A stretch of 64,000 bases of DNA from Dirofilaria immitis (Eukaryota > Nematoda > Chromadorea > Rhabditida > Onchocercidae): positions 62,001 to 126,000 of the forward strand of contig JAKNDB010000068.1 of the NCBI GenBank assembly GCA_024305405.1. The letters are read 5' to 3'. The notes under the pieces were generated by a model, which worked only from the letters and a program-made list of their open reading frames with translations, did no database searches and was not told where the DNA came from. The first letter of the stretch is position 1; every line of letters starts with the position of its first letter. This document shows, piece by piece, positions 29,950-41,735 of this stretch. The position numbers and the translations under genes are program-made.

Positions 29950-30169
29950 AAGATAAAAATTTATAGATTCATAATTACAAATTTTATTTATTTACAGAAA
30001 AGGAAGGTAAAATTTGAACAAATATTTATAAAATAGGTATAATAGAAAAAGAATTTATTTATCTTAAAATGAAATGAAATTAAATTAAATTAAATTAAAA
30101 ATAGAAAATAGGAAATCAAACCTACTGATATGAAGCACAGAGTGATGATGTTGGCATATGTGCATTCAT
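26955..30169 (-). CDS. Small cysteine-rich putative zinc-binding protein, function unknown
   Basis: Exons, minus strand: 30169-30126, 27833-27680 and 27137-26955. All three join in phase to give 126 residues. The last exon holds a compact cysteine pattern: CIC, then HIICTRCGFELVGR, then ICPDH, then ECPNRLC. This looks like a zinc-ribbon or treble-clef-type fold with paired C-x-C/C-x2-C and C-x4-C ligands. The middle is basic and proline-rich (SDRRRSAFPPTPSG). I do not recognise the family. The start is the ATG nearest a 3' splice AG at about 30190; the frame stays open upstream to that AG, so an earlier exon is possible. Intron 1 is about 2.3 kb, much longer than elsewhere in the window, and holds AT-rich repeats. 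Confidence 0.65.
28920..29290. repeat. Degenerate minisatellite in intron 1 of the cysteine-rich gene
   Basis: Phrases such as TTTTGAATTxTGATGAAATCATTAAT recur every ~35-50 bp with many substitutions, for example near 29010, 29040, 29120 and 29140. It looks like an old tandem array. The exact period cannot be fixed by eye. Confidence 0.45.
29560..29735. repeat. (ATT)n/(ATC)n microsatellite cluster
   Basis: TTA/ATT triplets with CAT interruptions, followed by AAT/ATT mixed repeats, lie inside intron 1 of the cysteine-rich gene. The 71-codon asparagine-rich minus-strand frame there is a repeat artefact. Confidence 0.9.
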
Positions 30170-30189
30170 TTCTACAGGGCCACCGGTAC

Positions 30190-31758
30190 CCTTAAAAAAA
30201 ATTATATTTATATATATATATATTCTTTAAAAATGAAATTCATTAATTTATATTAATCAAAATTTATTAATTTATATGCTAATTACAGAAGAAAAAAACA
30301 TTCAATTTTATTTTACTATTAATAATGAAATTATAATTTATAAATATAAAAATGAGAAAGAATGCAACAATGAAATATTAATCAAAACATTAATGAAATG
30401 CTTCAAAAAAAAGCAATTCAATATCATTTCATCGATTTTTAATTTTTTTTCGCAATTAAATTACAAAATTATAGATGCAAAAATGAAAAAAAAATGGCAA
30501 GAAATAGTTGCATCAATTAAAACGAATCAAATGATGATAAAATCAAGTTTTAAAAATAAATTTAATACTATTTTCATTAATGAATTCTAATTTCAATTAT
30601 TCATTAAATTATAAAATTATTGATATAAAGAATGAAGAAGGAGAGTGAGAAAAAAATATAAAATAAGAATTAATTAAGTCAAAATCAATTCAAAATTTAT
30701 ATAATCGTTCCTTGCTAACTAATACTATTTGAAGAAATAGAAATTTTCGATTAATTAAACAGTAATTTTAAATAAATTTTCATTCTCCTTTGTATGAATA
30801 GGCTAAAAAAGGAAGTTTGACATATTATTTGAAATTTAAAAATCTTTTTTAGTAATAAATTGAAATTTCATTTGTTCCAATCTTTTTTCGATTTATTCCG
30901 AGATATAAATTGATGATTAACTAAACAGAACAAATGAGCCAGATACTGAAATATCACCAAGAAAAATATAGCTAAAATGTCATTTTGATTTTGGCGAATA
31001 AGCTGAAATTAAAATATCAAAAAATTTTTTTGTGGGGTAGGAAAAAGAATATTTTCTATTATTTTTTTTATTATGTATATTTAGAACATAATATAATAAA
31101 TAATAATTATAGTAATAATAATCGACTAAGTTATTTTAATTTATTACTAAAAAGAAATGTTTGAAATTCTTAAAAATGAATTTATTTTTAAAGAATAAAA
31201 TTTTATGTCAATTTTTTCAATATTACGATTTAAATAATATAAAAAACATCGTTAAATGATAAATAATAGATTATTAGGATTAACAACATATAATATGCAT
31301 TGATATAAATTCCAATATTCAATAATATATCGCTTATATTGCTTATCAAAATTTTATAGATGTGAAAATTGATCATTGATAAAATGATTGATCTTCCAAT
31401 TCAGCTAGAAATAATAAAAACTAACAAACACAATAATATCAAAATGCTTTCATACAATAAAAATATGATATTTATAAAATGGAAAAAAAGTAAACAAATA
31501 TCAAAATTAAACAAATGTTAAATTATATATTGAAAACGAATAAACAAATGATAAAATTGAATATCAAAAATAAATAAATATTAAAACCACACATATTAAA
31601 CTATTAAACACTTAAATAATATTTATATATGCATATGTTAGAAAAAGTAATCAAAACAACACAATGATAAATATCGACGAATGACAAATTTTTTTCTCTT
31701 CTTTTTCTTCTTTTCCATTTGCATTTTTTATTTTTGTTTTGTTTTATAGGATAAAAGA
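30190..31758. other. AT-rich DNA at the start of the gene desert
   Basis: No supported gene. A 104-codon lysine/asparagine/isoleucine-rich + frame (30276-30590) has a composition expected of AT-rich DNA and no recognisable motif, so I do not call it. Confidence 0.5.
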
Positions 31759-32130
31759 GACATTCCAATTGTTTATGTTAATGATCACACAATAAAATGT
31801 GACATTTCAATGATTGATAGTAATGATTAGACTATAAAATTTGAGATATTTCAATAGTTTACAGTAACGGTCAGATATCAAACATAACATTAAAATAGTT
31901 CATAATGACGATCAAACTATAAAACGTGATATTCTAATAGCTAACAATAATGATCAGATTATAAAATGAGACATTCCAATAGTTTACAGCAACAATCAGA
32001 CTAAAAAAACGTGACATTCCAATGATTGAAAATAATGATTAGAATATAAAACGAAGACATTCCAATAGTTTACAGTAATGATTAGACTATAAAACGAAGA
32101 CATTCCAATAGTTTACAGTAATGATTAGAT
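31759..32130. repeat. Minisatellite, ~42-bp unit, nine copies
   Basis: Nine tandem copies begin near 31759, 31801, 31843, 31886, 31927, 31969, 32013, 32056 and 32098. The unit starts GACATTCCAATAGTTTACAG and ends in a TAATGATTAGACTATAAAACG-like stretch. Copies 8 and 9 are nearly identical while earlier ones are more diverged, pointing to recent expansion at the right edge. Confidence 0.9.
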
Positions 32131-32451
32131 ATGTTGAATGAAATTTTCTTGTTGCTAAGATTTTCAATTACTATGTTTTTTAATTTTAAAAATTATTTCT
32201 GCTCATTTATATTAATGGATGAAAATCGAAATTTTTATACTTTATACATCTGTAAATCATGATTTAAAAATTAAATTTTACATTTTTTTATCTAGAAAAA
32301 TCTTATATCGTATATCATGTATGAATTAATTAATTATCAAGATAATTATCAATTTGAACGATAGAAAAGGTTAAATTTATCAATGATTAATTAATAGTTA
32401 TTTGTATATATTGTTGTGAATTAATATTGCAAATTATTCACCGTTACTGTT

Positions 32452-32536
32452 TTATTCACCATATAATCATAATTCATGAAAATTTATACATTATTATTCA
32501 CCGTATAATCATAATTCATGAAAATATATACATTAT
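32452..32536. repeat. Two-copy 42-bp tandem repeat
   Basis: Two copies of a 42-bp unit beginning TTATTCACC lie at 32452 and 32494 and differ at only two or so positions. Confidence 0.9.
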
Positions 32537-32539
32537 TAT

Positions 32540-33825
32540 TAATTGATGTTAAGCGAAATATTGTATAAAATTTTGTATATTTTAATTCTTACTGTACATG
32601 ATTCTTATTGTATCTTTAATTCTTACTGTATCTTATTTAATTTTATAAAATAAAACAAAAATTATAAAAATAATCACTGTACGTACGTTTTTGAAGTTTT
32701 TGAAAAATTACAACATAAACATATTAATATACATAAAGTTATAAATTAAAAAAAGTTTTCAAAATAAAAAGGAAAGAAAAACTTTTGTTCATTTTTTTTA
32801 AAGAAAGGAATAAACGAATTGATAATTTATATCAGATATTTAACAGTCTAATATTCATTAATGCTAATCATTAGTAATTGTTTTAAAAATTTTTCATTTT
32901 TAAGTTTAATTAATCGGCTTTTAAATGATATCGATTAGCAAAATAATTGATCAGAAATTGATAATTCAAAATTATATACACAAATATATATATGTTAAAT
33001 AAAAGGGAAGGTATTTTCGAACAAAAAAAAAGAAAAAAATTTTCGGCTAAATTCAAACTTTTTAAAAAGAAAAGAAAGAAAAGAAAATAAATAAATAAAT
33101 GAGGAAGGATGTCAATTTCAAAAAATAAAAATAAAAATATGCAATTTCTTATTGCTATAAAAAACATTCAAATAATTTATTTAAATTCACAAAAGCAAAT
33201 TCACTTTTCTTAAAAAAAATCAAAACTGAAATGTTAAGTTTATCATGAAATTAAAGTGATAAAATATGCGAAATGATGAAATGAAAAATGATAATAATTT
33301 TCAAATTTATTCAAATAAAATGCATTAATATATGATAATGTGATAAGCGGCAGAAAATAAAAGTATTTAAAATTAATTTAAAAGCTAATAAGTACACTTT
33401 AATCTGAACAAAAAAGAAAGTTTAAATAATATATTATCAAAGATAATTTTATCATTATATCATATTAAAGATAGCTAGTAATTAATGATGTATAAACTTA
33501 ATAATTATTATTAGTTACGATCAAAATTATGATAATTCATTATAAACATAGAATTAGTTCATTTCATTTTATCATTTAATTTTTTCCTTTTTTTTGTAAC
33601 AAATCAAATTTAGCAATAATTTTATGTTTTATCATTTTGGTTATTTGCATTATTGGAAAATAAAAGAAATAAAATTTGGATAAAACTTATAATTAATCAA
33701 TCGAGAATTTCGAATAACTTATAGTGTCTTATACATTAATCAATCGAGAATTTTGAAATAATTTTCGTTTCCTTTAATGTAGCATAAATTTTCACTAATA
33801 CTAATCAATTTAAAATTTGCTAAAA
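32540..33825. other. AT-rich DNA without recognised features
   Basis: I see no gene here. A short repeated phrase, TTAATCAATCGAGAATTT, occurs twice near 33695 and 33738. Confidence 0.5.
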
Positions 33826-33829
33826 ATTT

Positions 33830-34165
33830 TTATTAGCATTATGCAAAAGTTTTGCGAAAAAAACACCACAATTTATAGTATAGAATTGTAACGTGATTTA
33901 TAACGTAAAATTTCACGTAATTTGAAAAATAAAAGCTATGAATTAGATTAATTAAAAATTTCCGATAATTTACATTTTTTTTTAACGACAAAACTTATAG
34001 TTGGTCATTTTTGAATAAATCTGTAAAAAATTTTATTAGCATTATATATAAGCTCGCAAAAAAAAAAACACCATGATTCACATCACAGAATTCATACGTG
34101 ATTCATGACGTAGAATTTTACGTAATTTGAAAAAATTAAAAGAAAAATATAAATTGGTTAATCAG
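33830..34165. repeat. Two diverged ~120-bp copies spaced about 205 bp apart
   Basis: The segment near 33830-33950 (ATTAGCATTATxxAxAAG, then AACACCA, then ACGTGATT and TTACGTAATTTGAAAAA) recurs near 34037-34160 in the same order with point changes and small indels. It is an old segmental duplication of non-coding DNA. Confidence 0.7.
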
Positions 34166-34486
34166 ATTCGCTTTTTTTCAAATAATAGCAAAATTGCAAA
34201 ATTTAAAATTTAATGTATTTTAAATTTGCTAAAAATTTTATCAAATAATGCGTAACATAAATGTAAAAGATATTATTTGATAAATGATATTATAAGAAAT
34301 TTTTAACAAAATAAATAATACAATAAATTGAAATTATTTAACCATTATAATAAAAATGATCCATATTTTTTTCAATAGCAAAAAAGAAAATACTAGTAAA
34401 AGTATGGAAAGAAAGGAAAATTATTATTAAATTTTTAATCCAAAAAAAACTTATCATATCATCTTTTTCAAAAATGGCTTATTAAA

Positions 34487-34495
<9 letters not shown>

Positions 34496-34521
<26 letters not shown>
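34496..34521. repeat. (TA)n microsatellite
   Basis: A short TA run in the gene desert. Confidence 0.9.
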
Positions 34522-35025
34522 ATCATTAATATATATAAATATAAATAATTTTTTTTAATTTTAAATGAATCATTCGTTCCAGAATAATAACCTATTAATA
34601 AAATATATTTTGAAATGAAATGAAATAATAAACAAAAATTAGCAGATTAAAGATTAAAAATAAATTCTTTTCATTTCTTTTTTTCTGATAAAATATTTGA
34701 AATATTTCGTTATCTCAACGCTTTTTATTTTAAATAAAATTTGAAGCAAAATATTTGTAATAAAAAAAAGAAAAGAATTAGGACAATGATAGGAAGAAAA
34801 TGATTAAAATGTATAAAATAATTTTTTTTTTTATCATTCAAATAACAAATTTTAAATAATTAATTTTTAAACAAAAAGAAATAAATAAATAAAAATAAAA
34901 TGAAATTTAAGTACCAAATATATATATTTGTTAATTAAATATCTACTTTCTCTTTTGTTAATATTTTTTTTTTTGTCAAAAACTTAAATATTTAAGTAAA
35001 CTTGTTTGAAAAGAAAAAAAAGAAA

Positions 35026-35131
35026 TGATAGATAGATAGATAAATGAATGAATGAATGAATGAATGAATGAAGGAATGAATGAATGAATGAATGAATGAA
35101 TGGATGGATGGATGGATGGATGGATGGATGA
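35026..35131. repeat. Compound tetranucleotide array (GATA)/(AATG)/(ATGG)
   Basis: GATA units change to AATG units, interrupted once by AAGG, and then to ATGG units. The gradual conversion of one tetranucleotide to the next is typical of microsatellite evolution. Confidence 0.95.
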
Positions 35132-35239
35132 ATAATAAAATAAACTAAAAAATAAAATTAAAAACTAAAAACTAGCTATCATTTGAAAGTGTTTAATTAG
35201 ACTAAATCATCTTCTCTTTACTTATTTCTTTAAAATTTT

Positions 35240-35271
35240 CCCCTCCCCTCCCCTCGCCCTCCCTTCCCTCC
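35240..35271 (-). repeat. C-rich/G-rich tract with quadruplex potential
   Basis: The + strand has runs of four, four, four and three C separated by one to two bases, then further CCC runs. The minus strand therefore has more than four G-runs of three or more with one- or two-base loops, satisfying the usual G-quadruplex pattern. It is the only such GC-rich island I noticed in the desert. Confidence 0.8.
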
Positions 35272-35389
35272 TTTCAACTATTTTATCTTATAAAATATTT
35301 CGATAGAAAAAGAAAACAAAAAATTAAACAAATAAAAATAAATAGATGGAAGAAAAAAAATTTTTTTCCAAAATTATCAACTACCAAAC

Positions 35390-35610
35390 GTTTGATTACA
35401 TTGTTTTATTATTTGACTACTCAAGCAGCACATCTTGAAATAGCACAGAATTTACGTGGAAGCTTTTCTACATATGTTACGAAGATTTACTGCACGCCAT
35501 AGAATCTCAGAAATAGTAGTAAGTAACAGGGAATCTAATTTTAAAAAAATAAACGAGATCTATGATGTAATAGAATATAATCTGAAACTAAAGAAGAGAT
35601 GTAGAAATAA
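35390..35610 (+). pseudogene. BEL/Pao integrase fragment, second copy in window
   Basis: The translation in shifting frames gives LTTQAAHLEIAQNLRG, then EAFLHMLRRFTARH, then VVSNRESNF, which follow the same order as the integrase core of the element at the left edge (FTTRAVYLELAEDLS, ILHILRRF, VLSDNAS). It is heavily decayed and only ~220 bp is recognisable. Confidence 0.7.
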
Positions 35611-36900
35611 TTAATATTAAGAAAGAAGAAATGCGAAATTTGCTTTCTTAGATATGAATAATCTGATGCTTGATGTACAACATCTTATCAAAAGTATTTT
35701 GAAAAAGGTTAATATTTACAATCCTAATTTTAATATCATTATTTTGTTTAATATTTACAATTATTTCTATTGATATATTATCGTATAATTTTGTTAAAAT
35801 GTTTTGCAAAAATTTATATCATATTTTAATATCATCAATTTTATTAGTTACTTTTACGATATGTTATTTATAATATTGCTAAGATATTTTGTTGAAATTA
35901 ATGTTTATTAGGTTTTTTTTTTAAATATTATAATTTACATGTATTGTTAATATATTGATAAATTTGATATTAGATCTACTGAATTATCAAAAGAATAATT
36001 TCAAAAATGATTAGCAAGATTATTGAATTTATCCATTGAAGTTCTTAATAAGTGTATGGTTAATTTCTGAATTTCTTTTTGGATTCTTGAATAAAATTAT
36101 GATCATTATCATGCCTAATATTGCTTTAAATATCATATTTATTAAATTATTTATTTATTTTATTCCTAAAATATTGAGCATTTACTTTGACCTTATAGAT
36201 CTTGAATGTATTTTACGTAGAATGAATGCATTTTATCATTTATCAATCCTAAAAATTGTAGTTTTTTTAATTCAAAATATATAGGATTAGAAATTAGTGC
36301 GTACAATATATTCCAATTATTTTTTGTAATTTTAATTTAAAATTTAAAAATAAATTAATTTAAAATAAATTATTGCGAAATTTTTGGACTTTAAAATTGT
36401 GATATTGAAAATATTATTACTAAAAGAAATGATATAAAATGAAAAATAGTTATAAAGCATATAAAGTAATATCGGGGAATACATATAACATTAAAAATTA
36501 GAAACGATATATATATATATATATATATACATACATATAATATGTAGGATAGAAAAAAGGACGGCAAATCTTATCAAATTTCAACTGATAACATTAACAG
36601 ATTTTATCGATAGCTTATGAAATGCAAATATCCGAAATAATATTACAACATAACACTCTATCATTAAACCATTTGATTTGCTATTTGCATTTAGTGCATT
36701 GATTATTTTATATGATATTAGAATATATATAATGAATTGAAATACTTCAAGAATAATTATTTCAGCAATGCGATATAAATCTAAGCAGAGAAAAGTGATA
36801 TCATTATTTGATATCAAATTTCATTGAAAATTATTATCAAAAGAAAAAAAATATTCATCTATATGCAATTATAATCATCTACAATTATTATTGATTGTTT
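35611..36900. other. AT-rich DNA without recognised genes
   Basis: It may include further unrecognisable remains of the retroelement fragment. The 82-codon hydrophobic frame at 36036-36284 is not supported by any motif. A TA run lies near 36510-36528. Confidence 0.45.
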
Positions 36901-36907
36901 CATCATT

Positions 36908-36954
<47 letters not shown>

Positions 36955-36955
36955 T
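36901..36955. repeat. (ATC)n microsatellite
   Basis: ATC/TCA triplets with one ACC interruption, directly next to the ~180-bp tandem duplication that follows. Confidence 0.95.
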
Positions 36956-36956
36956 T

Positions 36957-37300
36957 GTATCATTAACATTCCACATCATCATATTGATAATACCATCATA
37001 TTGATCCAAAGCTAATTTACTGCTTAATTTCTATCCTAACTGATATAATTATTTTCCAATATATATATATTGTGCTATTATAACGAATGACATGCTTATC
37101 AGTATTAAATCTAGATATGTTACTAATAAACAAGTGATATCATTAACATTCCACACCATCATATTGATAATATCATTATTGTATTGATCCAAAACTAATT
37201 TATTGCTTATTTTCCAACTTAACTGATATTATCATATTCCAATATATATCTTATATCACCGCAATGTACGATATGTTTATCAGTATAATTAAAACGAGTG
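36957..37300. repeat. Tandem duplication, ~180-bp unit, two copies
   Basis: Copy one starts near 36957 and copy two near 37135. Shared landmarks in order are ATCATTAACATTCCACA, ATATTGATAAT, TATTGATCC, TAATTTA-TGCTTA, AACTGATA, TTCCAATATATAT and TTATCAGTAT. Copies differ by scattered substitutions and small indels. Confidence 0.85.
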
Positions 37301-37408
37301 ATAATTCTTCATTAATTAAAACGAATGATAAATTAAGATGAAAAAGCAAATTTGAAGAACTAAAATGAATTATTATTAAGAAATGCTAGAAGAAAAGAAA
37401 GAAAGGAG

Positions 37409-37413
37409 GGAAA

Positions 37414-37452
<39 letters not shown>
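37409..37452. repeat. (GA)n microsatellite
   Basis: About 18-20 GA units, flanked by purine-rich sequence. Arg/Glu- and Leu/Ser-rich frames in this area come from the repeat. Confidence 0.95.
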
Positions 37453-37454
<2 letters not shown>

Positions 37455-38540
37455 GATTGTAATGTAAAAGGGAAAGAAGAATGGAATGCTTATAGTTTCA
37501 AAAGGCAAAAGGTGAAAAAAAGTTCGGAAAAGAGAAAGGAAGAAAGGAGGAATGAATATACCAATCATTGATTCACATATGTTGCACACATATATTGATG
37601 ATCGATTACATTTATCAATAAAATAAAACAAAAATTTCAATAATAAGATTGTTACTTTATCAAGAAAACTAATACTATGAACAGGTGCTAAAGTATGAAA
37701 AATATTAAGAGGAAGAGAAAGAGAGAGAAAAAAAGGATAATAATAAAATATACAAATTATTGATTATTTATTGTATATATAATTCTATTTATACAATATT
37801 TTAGAGATAGAGATGAAAAGGAAAGAAAAATGAGGGACAAATAATAAAATATATAAATTATTGATTATTTATTAAAACTAAATTTATAATATCAAAAAAG
37901 AAAATCGATAAAAGTAAAATAAAATATAAGAGAATAATTTAGAAATTACTAAAATTTATAAGAGATAAGAAAGAAAAAGGAAATGATGAAACAGAAATCA
38001 TTTCTAAAAATATAAATGAAACATTTGAAATTAAAAATGTAAACATCATCAAAAAAAATGTTCCGGAAAAAAGAACAAATATTCATCAAGAACGATGAAT
38101 TCTTGAAAATATCAACAATGGATTTGCGAGAATACAACATTACTGACTCATCTCGTCAGGGATATGATTAATTTTAGTCCAGAATGAAACGAAACAAATA
38201 ATTTCTATACCAAAAAAATCGAGAAAAAAAACAAATGAATAAATAAATAATTTATGGTAATTGTAATTAACCTAAACAAAATAAAATGATTTTAAATGTA
38301 ACAAATTGATGACAAATTCAGATGTATTTATTCATAAACTTGATTAAAACAAACAGGGAAGCAAAAAAATGTCTTATAACATTTCTATTGATCATGAATA
38401 GAATAGTGCTATTTTAATTTTCGTTATATTTATCAATTGGTTAAAAGTATAGTAAATGAATAGTATTCAAATGGAAAAAAGTGTTAAAGACTATGGTAAA
38501 TTCCTTTTGAATTCAAAATAAATTCAAATTACAAGGAGAT

Positions 38541-38860
38541 TCCACATCATCATGAGTTACGATAATCTACAGTGAATTAGGTAATGAGTTACAGTCAATC
38601 CATCACAACGAGCTATGGTAACGAATTATAGTCATTTTATCATAATGAGCTATAGTGAGGAGTCACTGCCATTTTATCATAATGAGCTACAGTAATATGT
38701 TATCATTCCATCATAACTAGTTATGGTAACGAGTTATAATCACTTTATTACCATATTCTGCGATATGAATTTCATGATCGCGAATTACGATGACGAATCA
38801 TACCGAAGTGACAAATTACAATTATTTCTATCATTACTAATTATAGTTACTCTATCATCT
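38541..38860. repeat. Degenerate minisatellite with GAGTTATGGTAACGA-like phrases
   Basis: Phrases such as CATCATxAGTTAyGGTAACGA and CATTTTATCATAATGAGCTA recur about every 40-47 bp, for example near 38550, 38595, 38640, 38680 and 38720. Several long internal substitutions make copy boundaries uncertain. Confidence 0.65.
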
Positions 38861-39178
38861 GTTTGAAATACTTTTGGTTATCGAAAAATCAAACAGATAA
38901 TCTATTTATAAAATATTATTTCAAGTTGTAGCAAAACAGATAGATGCGATAACACTTCAAGATGAATACGAAACAATAATGAAAACAATCGATCATTCAA
39001 TAGATAACTGAATAATACTCTTAACATTTCACTATCATATTACTATTTGGCAAAAACGAGTTTCATTGTCCGTTATGTTAAATACTTTCAAAATTAATCA
39101 GTTTAAATGGTAACCTTTTAAGGAAATAATTTCAACATTCCTTCAAAATCTTTATGATTATAATTGTAACGATCGCAA

Positions 39179-39215
39179 GAAGAAGAAGAAGAAGAAGAAG
39201 AAGAAAAAGAAGAAA
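39179..39215. repeat. (GAA)n microsatellite
   Basis: About eight GAA/AAG units followed by imperfect ones. Confidence 0.9.
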
Positions 39216-40174
39216 GAAGAGATATACTAACTGCATATGTAATGATAATATCATACTACGCATGAAGAACATTTAAACGATAGTTATTATCATAATGAAT
39301 AGTAGCAGGATATGATTATGATTAATGTATGAAATTTTAAAACCTAATTTTATTCATTTGTTATTAATTTCTCTTTTTATTTCTTTTTGCTTTCTAATTT
39401 TCATTCCTTTTCAGTTAGTTGCAAATATTATTTATTTATACTTAAAAATAGAATAAAACAAAAAAAAGAATAATGCAATTAATAAAACTATGATTATTCT
39501 TGATTAGATAGATTCTTTAAAGAACTTCAAAAATTGAATAGAAAAATTCCAATTTATATAGATATATCCGAAGAAAAGAATGAGAAAAATGAAATAAAAA
39601 ATTGAAAAAAAATTAATGAATGTCTTGAGGCTTTTATTTCACATCATATTTAGATTCTGCTTTCCTATTCGATCGAAATTTCGATAACAAAAATGAAATA
39701 GATTTGAAAAAAAAGAAAAAGGAAAAAACTCTCGATCGATCGGGATTAGAATAAAAGAGAAAATGATGATGAGGAAATAAAGAAAACGGAAGAAAGATTG
39801 ACTGAAATAGATCGAATAAATTCTCATAAACTATTTAATACTTTCTTTTTCAAAAAGAAAGAAAAAGAAACAAAAAACAAAAACAAAAAACAAAACAAAA
39901 CAAAAACAATGTCTAAATGTTAAAAGATAACGAAAAAATCTTTAAACACTTTTTTCAGTTTTTTTTCTCATATGAAAAAAAAGTACAATATGTTAAATGA
40001 AATGAAATAACTCCGTTTGATAAATTATTATTTTAACATTTGTGATAATTTCAAGCATATCGCTTTTTTTCTCATTTAATTATTTTATAACGAAAAAATT
40101 TTTTTCCTATCATTAAGCTATTAGTTTAAAGTTTAACTATGAGAGGAAAAAAAACGAAGAAAATACAAGCATTT

Positions 40175-40313
40175 AAAATTATTTGATATTGATAATAAAT
40201 GATAAAATTATTTGATATTGATAATAAATGATAAAATTATTTGATATTGATAATAAATGATAAAATTATTTGATACTGATAATAAATGAATGAATGAATG
40301 AATGAATGAATGA
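40175..40313. repeat. 29-bp tandem repeat (four copies) running into (AATG)n
   Basis: A 29-bp unit, AAAATTATTTGATATTGATA plus ATAAATGAT, is repeated four times almost perfectly. The last copy changes directly into about six AATG units. The junction AAATGAATG suggests that the tetranucleotide grew from the repeat end. Confidence 0.95.
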
Positions 40314-41616
40314 AAAAGTAAGAAATATGTAAATATAAAATGATAAATATATTTGAATGTATAATTTTTGTTCAATAGTTTAGAATGAATTTTCGTCGCA
40401 TAAATTAATTTTCTAAACAAATGTTTGATTGGAAATTTCAATTATCCATTTCAAATATATTATATAAATGAATTTATATATATTTATTCGAAAAATTTCA
40501 ATTACTATTTTGTACGAAATATATGTATATATTCCAATTTTGATATTAAATAAATATATAAATTATTTTATATCCATTTCATACATAATATCTATTTTAA
40601 TTAAAATGGAAAAAATAAAGAAAGAAAAAAATTAATTTATCCAGTGTGAAAACATAAATTATACAAGAAAAAAAAATTACCAAAAGAAAAAGTGATGAAA
40701 TGAAAAATAGTTGTTATTTTTAAGTTGATAAAAAGAACAGGAAAAAGCAAAAATCATAGACAATCATAGGCAATCGTTGTTAATTATTTTGAATGAAATT
40801 ACAAAAGATAAGGAAAAGGATATGAAAGAGGAAAGAGGAATGAATAAATGAAAAGATATTGATGTGATAAGGAATGATCGAAAAAAGAAACGAAGAAAAA
40901 GAAAATGATTGAGAGAAAAAAAGAAGGAAGAAAATTGATGCAATAAATCATCATTTTATTTAATTTTGATTTTCTTTTTTTGAAATTGATAAAAATGAAA
41001 TTTTGTGATTTATTGAAAAGGAAAAAAAATTTTCAAATAAACAATTTTTAAACAATTTCATTTCTAATTTTTATCAAAATGTTATCATTATTTATTTATG
41101 CTATGATATTTTAGTAAATGATAAAATGATTGATGTTAAATATATCTAGCGTGTTATTTCTAATCTCTAATCATTGTTTATTTTACGTTAAATTTTTCTT
41201 ACCTTTTAAAATTGTTATCTTTAAACAGGAATAAATAAATTCTTTTTTCCTGATTATTATCATTTCTAATCATTTTATTTAATTTTGCATTAAACTTGAG
41301 AAAAATGAAAAAAAAAGAGAAATAAGAAATTTACATATGTTTATTTAAAAATAGTTTACGATATCAATATGATTAGACTGATAAGTGATAATGAAAATTA
41401 AATTTGATAAAAATTTTTATCAAACTATAATAATCGAATAAAATCAGTAAAAAAAAGATGAGAGAGAGAGAAAAAAGGAATGTCAACAATTAATAGGCGA
41501 TAACGACATGAAATATAATCCGAACAAGAATTGAGGAAGAGGAAAAAGATTGGAGAAAAATTGAGAGAGAAGGATGAAAAAGGAGGAACAAATGTGCCAA
41601 AATATTTTGATGACAT

Positions 41617-41735
41617 TCATCATCATCATCATCATCATCATCAATATCATTGTAATCACCATTATTATTATTATTATTATTATCATCATTCTCACTTTTT
41701 ATTATTATTATCATCATCATTCTCACTAACACAGT
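41617..41735. repeat. (CAT)n and (ATT)n microsatellites
   Basis: Ten or so CAT triplets, then ATT/ATC triplets around a duplicated TATTATCATCATTCTCACT phrase near 41680 and 41708. Confidence 0.9.

Noticed and set aside
30276..30590. 104-codon + strand frame
   Set aside because: Lys/Asn/Ile-rich composition expected from AT-rich DNA, no motif, no splice context, isolated in the desert.
31759..32130. CRISPR-like array
   Set aside because: Units are contiguous and wholly repeated without unique spacers, in a eukaryotic nuclear context; it is a minisatellite.
36036..36284. 82-codon hydrophobic + strand frame near the integrase fragment
   Set aside because: Looks like a membrane protein only because T-rich DNA encodes Phe, Ile and Leu; no family phrase or conserved residues.
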